64,000 nucleotides of DNA from Flavobacteriales bacterium (GCA_022425195.1 JAKMFX010000011.1:54075-118074), one strand, 5' to 3'; shown: positions 1 to 9,934, counted from the first letter of the stretch. Numbers and translations: made by a program. Notes: a model not told the origin generated them from the letters alone.

Positions 1-1033
1 CGCATTGGTTATGCTCATTTACAATTCTAATCTGTTGTACGATTTAGGTTTTCAGTTGTCCTATCTTGCTGTTATTGGCATTTTGTATTTCTATCGATTT
101 TTCAAGAACTACTTCGAAACCATCAGCCCTTTGAAAAGGTTTATATTGGGGATTGCCTTCGTCACGATTTCTGCACAATTAAGTACTGCATTTCTTTCGA
201 TTTATTACTTCCATACTTTTCCTGTATCATTTTTATGGGCCAACTTACTCGTGATGCCCATAATGATGCTGTTGCTGTATTTCGGTTTTATTTATCTCCT
301 ATTATTGATTTTTGATGTTTACATGTCTTATATCTCACACGCAATGGATGTCACGATAGATTTGCTATTGCAATTATTGGCATTTATTGAGCGTTTTTCA
401 TTTTCACCAGTACTTATATACATGACTCGTAATGAGGTGTTTTATTTTTACGGTCTATTGATCCTGATCTGTTGGATTTTTCTTGAGAAAAAATTCAAGC
501 ATCTGCATTTTTTGTATCTCTATGTGCTTCTGGGTGTTTGTTGTTATTCTTTTAGAAAGGATGGTTACAAAAAAGAACTATTTGTCAATGCCTCAACAAA
601 TGCCTTGGTGATTTCAGTTATTGCAAACAATGAACAAGTTGTTTTAACTAATGATGTCAACTCATTGGACTACTTATTGGGGGACTATTCCTTGAGGAAT
701 TCTATATCTTGTTTGGATACTTTACCTCTAAGGTCTGAATATTCCAATGCTTTTTTCGGTGCTTTTGGATCTCATATGAGCATACTCAATCACCAATTAA
801 TGATTGTTGATCATCAGTTGATCAGGTCCGATTTATGGATTGATGTAGACGTTCTCATCCTACAATCTTTCAGAGAAGATGCATACCATATCAAAGAGCA
901 TTTATCTCCAGAGGTCGTCTTACTAGATGCGAGCATTCCCAACTACGAAAGGTTGCGAATGAAGCAGTTGTTCTCATCTCAAAATATTCAAATTGTTGAT
1001 TTGAAAGAAGACGTTTACACAAAGAGGTTTTGA
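1..1033 (+). CDS. comEC: ComEC/Rec2-family competence protein, C-terminal part (5' truncated by window)
   Basis: Frame is open to the window start; 'LLYDLGFQLSYLAVIGILYFYRFF' and multiple TM segments match the ComEC competence domain, followed by a short degenerate C-terminal part. Confidence 0.75.
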   Translation, partial: ALVMLIYNSNLLYDLGFQLSYLAVIGILYFYRFFKNYFETISPLKRFILGIAFVTISAQLSTAFLSIYYFHTFPVSFLWANLLVMPIMMLLLYFGFIYLLLLIFDVYMSYISHAMDVTIDLLLQLLAFIERFSFSPVLIYMTRNEVFYFYGLLILICWIFLEKKFKHLHFLYLYVLLGVCCYSFRKDGYKKELFVNASTNALVISVIANNEQVVLTNDVNSLDYLLGDYSLRNSISCLDTLPLRSEYSNAFFGAFGSHMSILNHQLMIVDHQLIRSDLWIDVDVLILQSFREDAYHIKEHLSPEVVLLDASIPNYERLRMKQLFSSQNIQIVDLKEDVYTKRF

Positions 1034-1044
1034 TGGGATTCTGT

Positions 1045-1563
1045 TTATGGGTAGTAATTTTGACGTAACCATTCTCCTAAAACGATGGTAAGTGCATGAC
1101 TTACATTCATCGATTTATTGTGCCCTTTCATTGGTATGTGTATTGATTTTTCACATTCATTCAAAACGCTGTCGTCCAATCCAACTTTTTCATTACCCAC
1201 AAAGAACACGCTCTTGCTAGGTAATTTTGTTTCATACAAGTCTGAAGACGGAGAAGCAGTCTCTATGGCAATAAGATGGTAGTCATCGGGAATGTGTTCT
1301 TTCCAGTTTTCAGTGGAACAGAAATGCCATTCAACAGCTTTATAACTTGTTTGAGCCGTTTTTTTAATATTACGATTTCTAAAGGAGGGGCTTTCATCAA
1401 CAAAAAGAACTTTTTCACAGGCCATGTTATCTGCTAGTCTGAGTACATTTCCTAGGTTGTTTGGCGTATTGAGTTTCCAGCAAACAATAATGGGGTGTGT
1501 TTCGGTTTTATGACTGGATTTCTTTGATTCAAAGAAAGTTCTGGATTTGATGTATTCTGTCAT
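1045..1563 (-). CDS. TrmH/SpoU-family RNA methyltransferase
   Basis: 172 aa; 'NNLGNVLRLADNMACEKVLFVDE...FFVGNEKVGLDDSVLNECEKSIHIPMKGHNKSMNVSHALTIVLGEW' is the SPOUT knot signature. Confidence 0.85.
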   Translation of the reverse strand: MTEYIKSRTFFESKKSSHKTETHPIIVCWKLNTPNNLGNVLRLADNMACEKVLFVDESPSFRNRNIKKTAQTSYKAVEWHFCSTENWKEHIPDDYHLIAIETASPSSDLYETKLPSKSVFFVGNEKVGLDDSVLNECEKSIHIPMKGHNKSMNVSHALTIVLGEWLRQNYYP

Positions 1564-1611
1564 TTGACCAATATAGTATAAAACAATGTTTATTTAGAAG
1601 AGCCATGGCAT

Positions 1612-1643
1612 AAAAAAAGCCTGTCAGTTGTGACAGGCTTTAT
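1612..1643 (-). terminator. Rho-independent terminator downstream of the csp pair
   Basis: AAAGCCTGTCA-GTTG-TGACAGGCTTT perfect stem; on the - strand it is followed by a T7 run. Confidence 0.8.
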
Positions 1644-1667
1644 AATGATTTGTTGAAAAGTGAATGA

Positions 1668-1859
1668 TTAAACGGTCTTAACGTTTACAGCATTTAAACC
1701 TTTTCTTCCTTCTTGCAATTCGAATTCAACAACGTCACCTTCGTTAATTTCGTCAATTAATCCAGTTACGTGTACGAAGTATTCTGTTTTTGACTCTTCG
1801 TCAACAATAAATCCAAATCCTTTAGATTCATTGAAGAATTTTACTGTTCCTTTATTCAT
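1668..1859 (-). CDS. Cold-shock domain protein (copy 1)
   Basis: 63 aa; 'GTVKFFNESKGFGFIVDEESKTEYFVHVTGL' CSD with RNP1/RNP2. Confidence 0.95.
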   Translation of the reverse strand: MNKGTVKFFNESKGFGFIVDEESKTEYFVHVTGLIDEINEGDVVEFELQEGRKGLNAVNVKTV

Positions 1860-1869
1860 AGTAGTAAGA

Positions 1870-2061
1870 TTAAACTGTTTTAACGTTTACAGCGTTTAAA
1901 CCTTTTCTACCTTCTTGCAATTCGAATTCAACGGCATCACCTTCATTAATCTCATCGATTAATCCTGTTACGTGCACGAAGTATTCTGTTTTTGATTCTT
2001 CGTCAACAATAAATCCAAAACCTTTAGACTCATTGAAGAACTTTACTGTTCCTTTGTTCAT
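1870..2061 (-). CDS. Cold-shock domain protein (copy 2); start placed at the internal ATG 2061, not 2088
   Basis: Translation is identical to copy 1 except for one V/A change; the ATG position is conserved with copy 1. Confidence 0.95.
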   Translation of the reverse strand: MNKGTVKFFNESKGFGFIVDEESKTEYFVHVTGLIDEINEGDAVEFELQEGRKGLNAVNVKTV

Positions 2062-2156
2062 AGTGTAATTTGTAAATTTAAAGTGCAAAGATAGTTTTAT
2101 ATATTGAATATATAGGCTTTCGCTTGTATTTATTATATTTCAATTGTAGATCAAGA

Positions 2157-2900
2157 TTAAAAATCGGAGTCATAGGTCTTTCGTGAATCAGCTACTAAAC
2201 GGTTGATTTCGGCCAATTCTTTTTGGCTTATATCTCTCCATTCGCCGTAGGGTATGTCGTCAATTTTAATGTTCATGATACGTATTCTCTTGAGTTTATA
2301 TACCTCATAGCTAAGGTAGTCACACATTTTACGTATCTGTCTGTTTAAGCCTTCAGTTAATGTGATTCTGAAATAGAACTTGTCAATTTGTTCGACCTTA
2401 CACCTTTTAGTGACTGTATCCATAATTGGAATACCGCTCCCCATTTGTTCGATAAACTTTTTTGTGATGGGCTTGTTAACCCTTACTTCATAAACCTTTT
2501 CGTGGTTGTTTCTTGCACGGAGTATTTTGTTAACGATATCACCATCACTGGTTAACAATATGAGGCCTTCACTGGGTTTATCCAGACGCCCAATTGGAAA
2601 TATGCGTTTGGGATGTCCTATATAATCAACGATATTGTCTTTTTCTGCTTTGGTGTCTGTAGTACAAACAATTCCTCTGGGTTTGTTTAGCGCGATATAA
2701 ACGTGGTTTTCATCAGGAGTGATAATGAGTTCACCATCTACATATACCTTATCTTCGGCTGTGATTTTAGTTCCTTTTTCTGGTACTTGACCATTTACGG
2801 TAACACGTCCCTCTTCTATGAGTTTGTCAGCAGCTCTGCGAGAGCAGTAACCTACTTCGCTAAGATATTTGTTAATTCTCTTTAGTTGGACTTCATTCAT
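2157..2900 (-). CDS. rluF: 23S rRNA pseudouridine synthase, RluF-type
   Basis: S4 domain 'RINKYLSEVGYCSRRAADKLIEEGRVTVNG' plus 'IGRLDKPSEGLILLTSDGD' catalytic motif. Confidence 0.85.
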   Translation of the reverse strand: MNEVQLKRINKYLSEVGYCSRRAADKLIEEGRVTVNGQVPEKGTKITAEDKVYVDGELIITPDENHVYIALNKPRGIVCTTDTKAEKDNIVDYIGHPKRIFPIGRLDKPSEGLILLTSDGDIVNKILRARNNHEKVYEVRVNKPITKKFIEQMGSGIPIMDTVTKRCKVEQIDKFYFRITLTEGLNRQIRKMCDYLSYEVYKLKRIRIMNIKIDDIPYGEWRDISQKELAEINRLVADSRKTYDSDF

Positions 2901-2945
2901 GCCTGGGCGTATTCTTTGTTGTGAGGTAATGTAATTGTGGGTTAA

Positions 2946-4256
2946 TTATATGATGCGTATTCTGATTTTCTTCTTTTTTAATTTGGTGTTGTTTAGTTTT
3001 TTAATCAGTTCATCTGTTTTTTCTGTAGGGACAGAAACAAAGGCGCAATCTTGTTTTAACTCTATGGTACCCAACTCATCGCCAACAAGCCCTCCTTGTT
3101 TAAAAAACAAACCTGCTATATCTCCTTTTGAAATTTTATCTTTTCTACCGCCAGATATAAATAAAGTAGTCTTTCTGGTGGTTTCTGGAGGTAACACACC
3201 GCTTAGTTTTTCTTCTTCCATTTGATGGATGAAGTCGGGTAATTTTTCTTCTTTCCAATGAATAACATAGGCTGTTCCTTGTTTGTTCATTCGAGCAGTT
3301 CGTCCATTTCTGTGCGTAAATTCTTGTTGACGCATGGGGAGATGGTAATGTATGATGAATTTGATTTCTGGTACATCTATTCCACGAGCGGCTAAATCTG
3401 TTGCAAGGATTAACTGATGGGTTCCATTGCGGAATTTTATGAGTGCTCGCTCTCGATCTTTTTGTTCCATGCCACCATAAAAGCAGCCATGATTAATCGA
3501 ATTAGCTGTTAGGTGCTCACTGACTCTGTGTATCGACTCTTTGAAATTACAGAAGATAATACCGGGTTGGTTGCCCAAGTGGTCAAGGGCCTTTACTAAG
3601 GTCTCCAATTTGTCTTTGGAAGGTGAGACTATTGACTTTACTTTCAGCTGAGATTCCCCTTCTTTCAAGTAGTTTACATATACAGGACTTGTAAGTCCTA
3701 CAAATTTCGGTACACGTACTTTTTGTGTCGCCGAGGTAAGTATTTTCTTTTTCACCTTAGGTATCGATGTACAAATATCTGTCATTTCTGTTTCGAAGCC
3801 CACCTCTAAAGATTTGTCAAATTCATCCAGTACAATGGTTTTGATGTTTGAGGTTGAAAATGTGTTTCTTCGAATGTGATCAGAAATCCTCCCTGGGGTT
3901 CCGACCAGGACCGCAGGACGGTGTTTTAAGTCAATTTTATCTTTGGAAAACAGTCGACCACCATAAACTACGGATGTTTTATAACCCGAGCCCATTTCTC
4001 TTAGGACTTGTTCAATCTGTATGGCCAACTCTCTTGAAGGGGCAACAATCAATGCTTGAATTTCATCACAAGAGGGGTCTAATTCGGCAATGATAGGTAG
4101 TAAAAATGCCAGTGTTTTACCTGTCCCTGTAGGAGATAGTAGCACAATGTCTGTGCAGGATTGTATGGCCAGTTGGGCTTCTTTTTGCATAGGGTTTAAT
4201 TCCTCTATGCCAAGCTTACTAAGAATACTCTTTTGGTTTTTTAAGGTTTGCGACAT
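2946..4256 (-). CDS. DEAD-box RNA helicase with C-terminal DbpA-like RNA-binding domain; start at ATG 4256
   Basis: 'PTGTGKT', 'LDEFDKSL' (DEFD variant of DEAD), 'SAT', 'HRNGRTAR'; C-terminal 'LFISGGRKDKISKGDIAGLF'. The ORF track start (4379) runs into the slyD-like gene. Confidence 0.88.
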   Translation of the reverse strand: MSQTLKNQKSILSKLGIEELNPMQKEAQLAIQSCTDIVLLSPTGTGKTLAFLLPIIAELDPSCDEIQALIVAPSRELAIQIEQVLREMGSGYKTSVVYGGRLFSKDKIDLKHRPAVLVGTPGRISDHIRRNTFSTSNIKTIVLDEFDKSLEVGFETEMTDICTSIPKVKKKILTSATQKVRVPKFVGLTSPVYVNYLKEGESQLKVKSIVSPSKDKLETLVKALDHLGNQPGIIFCNFKESIHRVSEHLTANSINHGCFYGGMEQKDRERALIKFRNGTHQLILATDLAARGIDVPEIKFIIHYHLPMRQQEFTHRNGRTARMNKQGTAYVIHWKEEKLPDFIHQMEEEKLSGVLPPETTRKTTLFISGGRKDKISKGDIAGLFFKQGGLVGDELGTIELKQDCAFVSVPTEKTDELIKKLNNTKLKKKKIRIRII

Positions 4257-4260
4257 GACG

Positions 4261-4268
4261 CAAATATA
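4261..4268 (-). promoter_or_regulatory. Candidate Bacteroidota -7 element (TATATTTG) for the DEAD-box gene
   Basis: - strand TATATTTG-CGTC-ATG; a possible -33 TTG lies on the - strand at about 4292. Confidence 0.4.
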
Positions 4269-4290
4269 CTTTAATTCATTTCTTTGTTTT

Positions 4291-4326
4291 GCAAAAAAAA
4301 AATCTCCTCGAAAAGAAGAGATTTTA
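4291..4326 (-). terminator. Putative terminator for the slyD-like gene
   Basis: AATCTCCTC-GAAAA-GAAGAGATT imperfect stem (G-U wobble in the - strand RNA) followed by a - strand T run. Confidence 0.6.
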
Positions 4327-4341
4327 ATATTCTTTAGAAGA

Positions 4342-4845
4342 CTAGTGTTCGTGCCCGCCCGGGCCGTGAACGTGACCATGTTCGACTTCTTCTTTCGTAG
4401 CCTCTCTTATTTCAAGTACAGATCCTGTAAAATGTAGGTCTTGGTCAGCTAATGGGTGATTGACGTCCATAGTAACCGTTTCTTCGTTTATTGATACGAC
4501 TTTAGCAGGAACAACTTGCCCACTTTGATCTTGAAGAGGAAGTACATGATCGACGACAACTTCTTTGATGAGTTCTCCATCTTGCTTGAACATATCCTGA
4601 GGCAATTCTATGACTGCTTCTTCATTCCTTGTTCCATAGGCGTTCTCAGCTTTGATTCCAAATGAAAATGTGTCATCAACACTCAGGTCTATCACTTGTG
4701 CTTCAAATTCAGGGATCATTTGTTTGACGCCAGACAAAAACACCAAGGGCTCTTTCCCTTCTGTAGTTTCGATCATTTCTCCTTCTGCATGGTCTCTGAA
4801 TAACTTGTAATTTAGAGATATGACTTTGTGTTTTACTTCACTCAT
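4342..4845 (-). CDS. slyD: FKBP-type peptidyl-prolyl cis-trans isomerase, SlyD-like, His-rich C-terminus
   Basis: 'EPLVFLSGVKQMIPEFEAQVIDLSVDDTFSFGIKAENAYG...' with IF domain and C-term 'EHGHVHGPGGHEH'. Confidence 0.85.
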   Translation of the reverse strand: MSEVKHKVISLNYKLFRDHAEGEMIETTEGKEPLVFLSGVKQMIPEFEAQVIDLSVDDTFSFGIKAENAYGTRNEEAVIELPQDMFKQDGELIKEVVVDHVLPLQDQSGQVVPAKVVSINEETVTMDVNHPLADQDLHFTGSVLEIREATKEEVEHGHVHGPGGHEH

Positions 4846-5007
4846 GGGTATGTTTTTTTTTGCAAAAATAAACTTAATAATGAACCTAAAGCTTCAAATA
4901 GAACTTAATTATTTGTTATTGTGGATTCTTGGTAAGACAGCTTTAGTATACTGAAATGTTTCTTTTGATTTAGTCTCGAGTGTTAGGGTCAATCTATTGC
5001 AAATGAA

Positions 5008-6816
5008 TTATCCAATAGTTAGGTGCGCGTTTGGATATTCGTAGTTGTTAGAATTCATTTTGCTACTTAAAGCAAAGGCAAGGGTAAGTGTACCAATTCT
5101 CCCGACAAACATGCAGATCATGATGATGACTTTTCCAAAGGAAGAAAGTTCAGCTGTTATCCCTGTTGAAAGGCCAACAGTGGAAAATGCGGATACCGCT
5201 TCAAAGGCAATGGGCATCAGGCCTTTGTCCCCATCGCTTATGCTAAGGATGAAAATGGCTAAAAAGATGGCAGTAGACGAGAATAGAAATATGGAGAAAG
5301 CTTTGTGAAGTAATTCAGGGGAAATGGTGCGTTTACCGATTTCAATTCTCTTTTGGCCTCTGATGGTATTCATTGCCGAATAGACAATCAAAGTAAATGT
5401 TGAAGTTTTGACCCCGCCTCCAAAAGAACCAGGTGCCCCACCAATAAACATCAAGAATAGAAATATGATTAGCATGGGAGTCCCTACTTTTGAAATATCG
5501 ACCGAATTAAATCCTGCTGTCCTAGAGATGGATTGAAAGAACGAAGTAACTAGCTGACCATCGAGCTTCATCCCGTTTAACGTATTTTGTTGTTCTAGGA
5601 AGTAGAAAGCCAGCATTCCAAATGCGATAAGGAATAGTGAGGTGTAGAAAGATATTTTAGTACTTAGTTTGAGTCCTAACCAAGGGGTTTTTATTGTTTT
5701 TTTAATTCGATTAAAATTTACCAAGTCTTCAATGACTGGGAAACCTATGGCTCCAAACAAGATCAATAATCCTACGATCATGTGTAAGTTGTATGAGTCT
5801 TGAAGTAATGGATTGTTTAATCCATCGGTAAATAAAGTAAAGCCCGCATTGTTGAAGGCGGAGACAGAATGAAAAATCGAGTAAAAAAGTTGTTCCTCAA
5901 CATGTTGGAATTTTATCTGAGGACTCCAGGTGAAATAGATAAGAAGTATCCCTATCATTTCAATAAAAAAACTGAATAAGAAAACCTTTCTCAAAAGACC
6001 TTTACCACTCAGGAGAGATTCGGAGCTAAAGTTTTCTTGTAGCATGGTCTGATGCTTGATTCCCAAACCTTTTTTTGAAAAAATAGCAAATAGTGTTGCA
6101 AAAGATATGATGTTAAGTCCTCCAAGCTGAATCAGAAGCATCAATACGATGTGTCCTTTTTGCGTAAAGTAAGTTGCTGTATCAACAACAATCAATCCCG
6201 TCACACAACAGGCACTTATGGAAGTAAATAATGCTTCGAAAAAAGGCATCATTCGCACTTCTTTTGTCATTTCAGGCATCATCAGTAAGCCTGTTCCAAT
6301 TAGGATGAGTAGTATGAATGAGAATATGAGTAATCGAGGTGGGTTTACTTTTAAGAAGGATAGTTTGGGACTGGCTTTTCCGAGCCCAATTCCCACCAAT
6401 ACAAAAAAGTAGCACTGAATGAACAGCATGTAAAAGTTTTCTAAATGAAATAGCTCTAGTTCATTGCCGATAAAGTTCAGTAAGGATTGTTCAAAGGTTA
6501 CACGTGAAATTGCATTGATGAAAATTAAAAACAAGAGCAGGGCTTCAAACCACGTTTCTCGAATCAACCTTATGGGTTCGTAGGAGTATAGTAAATCAAC
6601 CAGGTATTTGAGGATGTAGAAGCCAAAGCTGGCTTTTATAAATAGAATGATCCAATTTTTAATTTCTGTATTGGGGTCAAATCCGAATTGATAAACGAGA
6701 AGAGATAAAATAAAAGATGCAGTAATAAAGCTACCTATCTTGAAAATGTTCAAAACGAGTTCTTTACTGTCGTAGAGTGCTAAGTTAATTTTCTCTCGTA
6801 TCGATCTGATCGACAT
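5008..6816 (-). CDS. trkH: TrkH/KtrB-family potassium uptake membrane protein
   Basis: 602 aa polytopic; P-loop-like motifs 'TSISACCVTGLIVVD', 'SVSAFNNAGFTLF', 'SISRTAGFNSVD', 'AVSAFSTVGLSTG'. Confidence 0.88.
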   Translation of the reverse strand: MSIRSIREKINLALYDSKELVLNIFKIGSFITASFILSLLVYQFGFDPNTEIKNWIILFIKASFGFYILKYLVDLLYSYEPIRLIRETWFEALLLFLIFINAISRVTFEQSLLNFIGNELELFHLENFYMLFIQCYFFVLVGIGLGKASPKLSFLKVNPPRLLIFSFILLILIGTGLLMMPEMTKEVRMMPFFEALFTSISACCVTGLIVVDTATYFTQKGHIVLMLLIQLGGLNIISFATLFAIFSKKGLGIKHQTMLQENFSSESLLSGKGLLRKVFLFSFFIEMIGILLIYFTWSPQIKFQHVEEQLFYSIFHSVSAFNNAGFTLFTDGLNNPLLQDSYNLHMIVGLLILFGAIGFPVIEDLVNFNRIKKTIKTPWLGLKLSTKISFYTSLFLIAFGMLAFYFLEQQNTLNGMKLDGQLVTSFFQSISRTAGFNSVDISKVGTPMLIIFLFLMFIGGAPGSFGGGVKTSTFTLIVYSAMNTIRGQKRIEIGKRTISPELLHKAFSIFLFSSTAIFLAIFILSISDGDKGLMPIAFEAVSAFSTVGLSTGITAELSSFGKVIIMICMFVGRIGTLTLAFALSSKMNSNNYEYPNAHLTIG

Positions 6817-6829
6817 ACTTTATTTCTGT

Positions 6830-7801
6830 TTACTGGAGACTTGCTTTTAACAAATCTTCCTTTAAAATAGGGACAACGCCTACCTTCTCACAAACCAAAC
6901 CTCCAGCTAAGTTAGCAATTCTCATTAAAAGTTCACTGTCTAACTGACAAGCAAGTGCCAGTGCAGCTACGGAGACAACGGTGTCTCCTGCACCGGAAAC
7001 GTCAACAATAGATCTTTTATGTGCTTTTTCTCGGAATATATTTTCTCTGTTTTGATAATAAATTCCGTGTTCAGATAGGGTAAGTAGTATACTTTTAGCG
7101 TTTAGTTTCGCTCTTAAAATTTCAACGTATCTAGATAATTCTGATTCAGATTGAACCTCAAATTCTACGTCCATTCCCTCTTTGATTTCTTTTAGATTGG
7201 GTTTGAATATATCTACACCCTTGTAGGCGAAAAAGTTTTCTTTCTTTGGGTCTACTATCGTTGGGATGTTTTTTTCAGTGGCTATTTCTATGGCAGTTTG
7301 TATGAGTTTTTCACTCAAAAGCCCTTTGTTGTAGTCTTCGAAAATGATGACGTCGAAAGTACCCGTAAGGATTAAATTTTTGAGACACTCGATGATTTTT
7401 TCATCCCGGATCATCGACACTTCTTCCTCATCGACTCTTAACACATGTTTATTGTCACTAATGATTCGTGTTTTAACGGTAGTGCTTCGATTTGATATTC
7501 TTTGAATTCCCTCAGTAGAAAGATTCTGTTCTTTCATGAGCTTGAGGAATAAGTCTCCATAATGATCACTTCCTATACTACTGAATAGAACGGGTATAGC
7601 TCCCAGAGATTGAATGTTTAGTGCAACATTTGCCGCTCCACCCAGTCGACTTTCTCGCTTATTTATTTCAACAATAGGAACAGGTGCTTCTGGAGACATG
7701 CGATTTACTTCCCCCCACATGTATGCATCAATCATGGCGTCGCCAATGACCAAGACTTTTTTCGACTGAAATTGATGTAAAATATTTGCTATTGAACTCA
7801 T
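6830..7801 (-). CDS. rfaE1: D-glycero-beta-D-manno-heptose-7-phosphate kinase (PfkB family)
   Basis: 'VLVIGDAMIDAYMWGEVNRMSPEAPVPIVEI', 'RLGGAANVALNIQSLGA', 'DVSGAGDTVVSVAALALA'. Confidence 0.88.
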   Translation of the reverse strand: MSSIANILHQFQSKKVLVIGDAMIDAYMWGEVNRMSPEAPVPIVEINKRESRLGGAANVALNIQSLGAIPVLFSSIGSDHYGDLFLKLMKEQNLSTEGIQRISNRSTTVKTRIISDNKHVLRVDEEEVSMIRDEKIIECLKNLILTGTFDVIIFEDYNKGLLSEKLIQTAIEIATEKNIPTIVDPKKENFFAYKGVDIFKPNLKEIKEGMDVEFEVQSESELSRYVEILRAKLNAKSILLTLSEHGIYYQNRENIFREKAHKRSIVDVSGAGDTVVSVAALALACQLDSELLMRIANLAGGLVCEKVGVVPILKEDLLKASLQ

Positions 7802-7868
7802 AAAGGTTGTTCGTGTCCAAAATTAATAATGAAAGGACTGGTTAAGACCACTTTCAGATACAAATGAA

Positions 7869-7902
7869 CAAAAAAAATCCCCTACATCATGTAGGGGATT
7901 TT
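7869..7902 (-). terminator. Rho-independent terminator downstream of the aminotransferase gene's upstream neighbour (between 7801 and 7906)
   Basis: AAAATCCCCTACATCATGTAGGGGATTTT; long perfect stem flanked by A/T runs. Confidence 0.8.
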
Positions 7903-7905
7903 TAA

Positions 7906-9099
7906 TTATGCTAATTTTTCAAGAGCTGCTTTAATTCGATCTGCTGCTTCGATCAGTTTTTCATCGGCGGCGGCATATGAAATTCGTATACAATTTGGGG
8001 AACCAAAAGCTTCTCCTGTTACCGTTGCTACATTGGCTTCATTTAACAAGTACATACAGAAGTCATTTGCATCTGCGACCTTAGTTCCTTTGAAAGATTT
8101 ACCGAAGTAGGAAGACACGTCTGGGAAAATATAGAAGGCTCCCTGAGGGATGCTCAACTTGAGACCATCAATTTCTTGAAGTTTCCCAATCATTAAATCT
8201 CTTCTTCTCAAGAATGCAGTACGCATATCTTCTGTGAAGCTTGGATCAGCAGAAACCGCAGTTTCGGTAGCTTTTTGCGCTATAGAACAGGTAGCTGATG
8301 TTGTTTGGCCTTGCATTTTCGTACAAGCTGACGCCAACCACTTAGGGCCTCCTAGGTAACCCACTCTCCAGCCTGTCATGGCAAATCCTTTAGAGACACC
8401 GTTTACAGTAACCACTCGGTCTTTGATGGACTCAAACTGGCCAATACTTACGTGTTCACCCAGGAAATTAATGTGCTCATATATTTCATCAGAGATGATC
8501 ATAATCTCCGGGTATTTTTCAAATACTTTCACCAATTCAGCCAATTCTTCTCTGCTATACACAGATCCTGTTGGGTTACATGGTGTACTAAATAAGAATG
8601 CTTTTGTTTTCGTTGTGATTACTTCTTCAACTTGTTGAGCGCTTACTTTAAAGTCTGCATCAACGGTAGCTTCAATGACAATAGGTGTACCTTCAGCCAT
8701 TTTCACCATTTGGAAGTAACTTACCCAATACGGAGCAGGAACAATCACTTCATCACCAGGATTTACAATGGTTTGTAACAATTGGGATAAGGTTTGTTTT
8801 GCCCCTGTAGATGCTACGATTTCATCGGCCGCATAATCTAGATTGTTGTCTCTTTTGAATTTCTTTGAAATGGCATTTCTAAGCTCACCCAATCCCGGAA
8901 CAGGAGTATAGTGAGAAAAGTTATCGTCAATCGCTTTCTTTGCAGCTTCCTTAATAAATTCAGGAGTGTCAAAGTCAGGTTCCCCTAAACTTAGTGAGAT
9001 TACATCTACGCCACTGTCACTTAATTCACGGCTTTTACGAGCCATGGCAATGGTTTGTGATTCTTCTAAATTCAGAATACGATCAGATAAAATGTTCAT
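7906..9099 (-). CDS. Class I/II pyridoxal-phosphate aminotransferase (aspartate aminotransferase type); start at ATG 9099
   Basis: 'SLGEPDFDTPEFIKEAAKKAI', 'SGAKQTLSQLLQ'-type motif, 'VNGVSKGFAMTGWRVGYLGGP'. Confidence 0.92.
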   Translation of the reverse strand: MNILSDRILNLEESQTIAMARKSRELSDSGVDVISLSLGEPDFDTPEFIKEAAKKAIDDNFSHYTPVPGLGELRNAISKKFKRDNNLDYAADEIVASTGAKQTLSQLLQTIVNPGDEVIVPAPYWVSYFQMVKMAEGTPIVIEATVDADFKVSAQQVEEVITTKTKAFLFSTPCNPTGSVYSREELAELVKVFEKYPEIMIISDEIYEHINFLGEHVSIGQFESIKDRVVTVNGVSKGFAMTGWRVGYLGGPKWLASACTKMQGQTTSATCSIAQKATETAVSADPSFTEDMRTAFLRRRDLMIGKLQEIDGLKLSIPQGAFYIFPDVSSYFGKSFKGTKVADANDFCMYLLNEANVATVTGEAFGSPNCIRISYAAADEKLIEAADRIKAALEKLA

Positions 9100-9270
9100 G
9101 CTTTTGAGGTTAGTGCTTAATATTTTTTTTCGTGCCGCAAATATAGACAAAGAAATTCAGTTGTAAGCGCTTCGTTTGTTTGAATTTATTTTTATTAAAA
9201 TAATAACCCACAGGCTTTTAGATAGATCCAATACTTGGCGTATCCGTTCCGTCTATCTATATTTTTTAAA

Positions 9271-9278
9271 TATCTTTG
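9271..9278 (+). promoter_or_regulatory. Candidate Bacteroidota -7 element (TATCTTTG) for queE
   Basis: TATCTTTG-TCCC-ATG(9283). Confidence 0.4.
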
Positions 9279-9282
9279 TCCC

Positions 9283-9933
9283 ATGAGTGAAACCCTACTT
9301 TTTTCATCAGAAACATCGGAGCGTATCAAGCGAGGAACGGTGCTGCCCGTTATGGAGCATTTTTACACCATACAAGGTGAAGGTTTCCATTCTGGGACGC
9401 CTTGTTATTTTATTCGGCTCGGTGGATGTGATGTAGGCTGTCCTTGGTGTGATGTAAAGGAAAGTTGGGAACAAGGAAAACACCCGATTCATACGGTAGA
9501 AGACATCATTGCTTGGGTACTCAGCTCTAAAGCTCAAAAGGTCGTTGTGACGGGAGGAGAACCTCTGATGTATTCCCTAGATGTCTTGTGTGGGATGCTA
9601 CACCAACGAGGCCTTGAATGTCATATAGAAACATCTGGGGCCCATCCTTACAGTGGAAGTTGGGATTGGTTTACCTTATCTCCTAAGAAGCGTAAACTCC
9701 CTCAGCCTATCAATTACTCCAAAGCGAACGAGCTTAAAGTGGTTATTGCTCGACACAATGATTTTCAATTTGCCGAAGCGCAAGCTTTAAAAGTGAATTC
9801 TGATTGTAAATTGTACCTTCAACCAGAATGGTCTAAAGAATCTCTTATTCTCAAGGATCTCATTTCCTATGTCAAGGAAAATCCCAAGTGGAGTATTTCT
9901 TTACAAACGCACAAATACATGGATATCCCTTGA
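9283..9933 (+). CDS. queE: 7-carboxy-7-deazaguanine synthase (radical SAM)
   Basis: 'FYTIQGEGFHSGTPCYFIRLGGCDVGCPWCDVKESW', 'VVVTGGEPL'. Confidence 0.92.
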   Translation: MSETLLFSSETSERIKRGTVLPVMEHFYTIQGEGFHSGTPCYFIRLGGCDVGCPWCDVKESWEQGKHPIHTVEDIIAWVLSSKAQKVVVTGGEPLMYSLDVLCGMLHQRGLECHIETSGAHPYSGSWDWFTLSPKKRKLPQPINYSKANELKVVIARHNDFQFAEAQALKVNSDCKLYLQPEWSKESLILKDLISYVKENPKWSISLQTHKYMDIP

Positions 9934-9934
9934 T

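Noticed and set aside
3848-4437. + strand ORFs opposite the DEAD-box and slyD-like genes
   Set aside because: Antisense shadows of conserved - strand genes.
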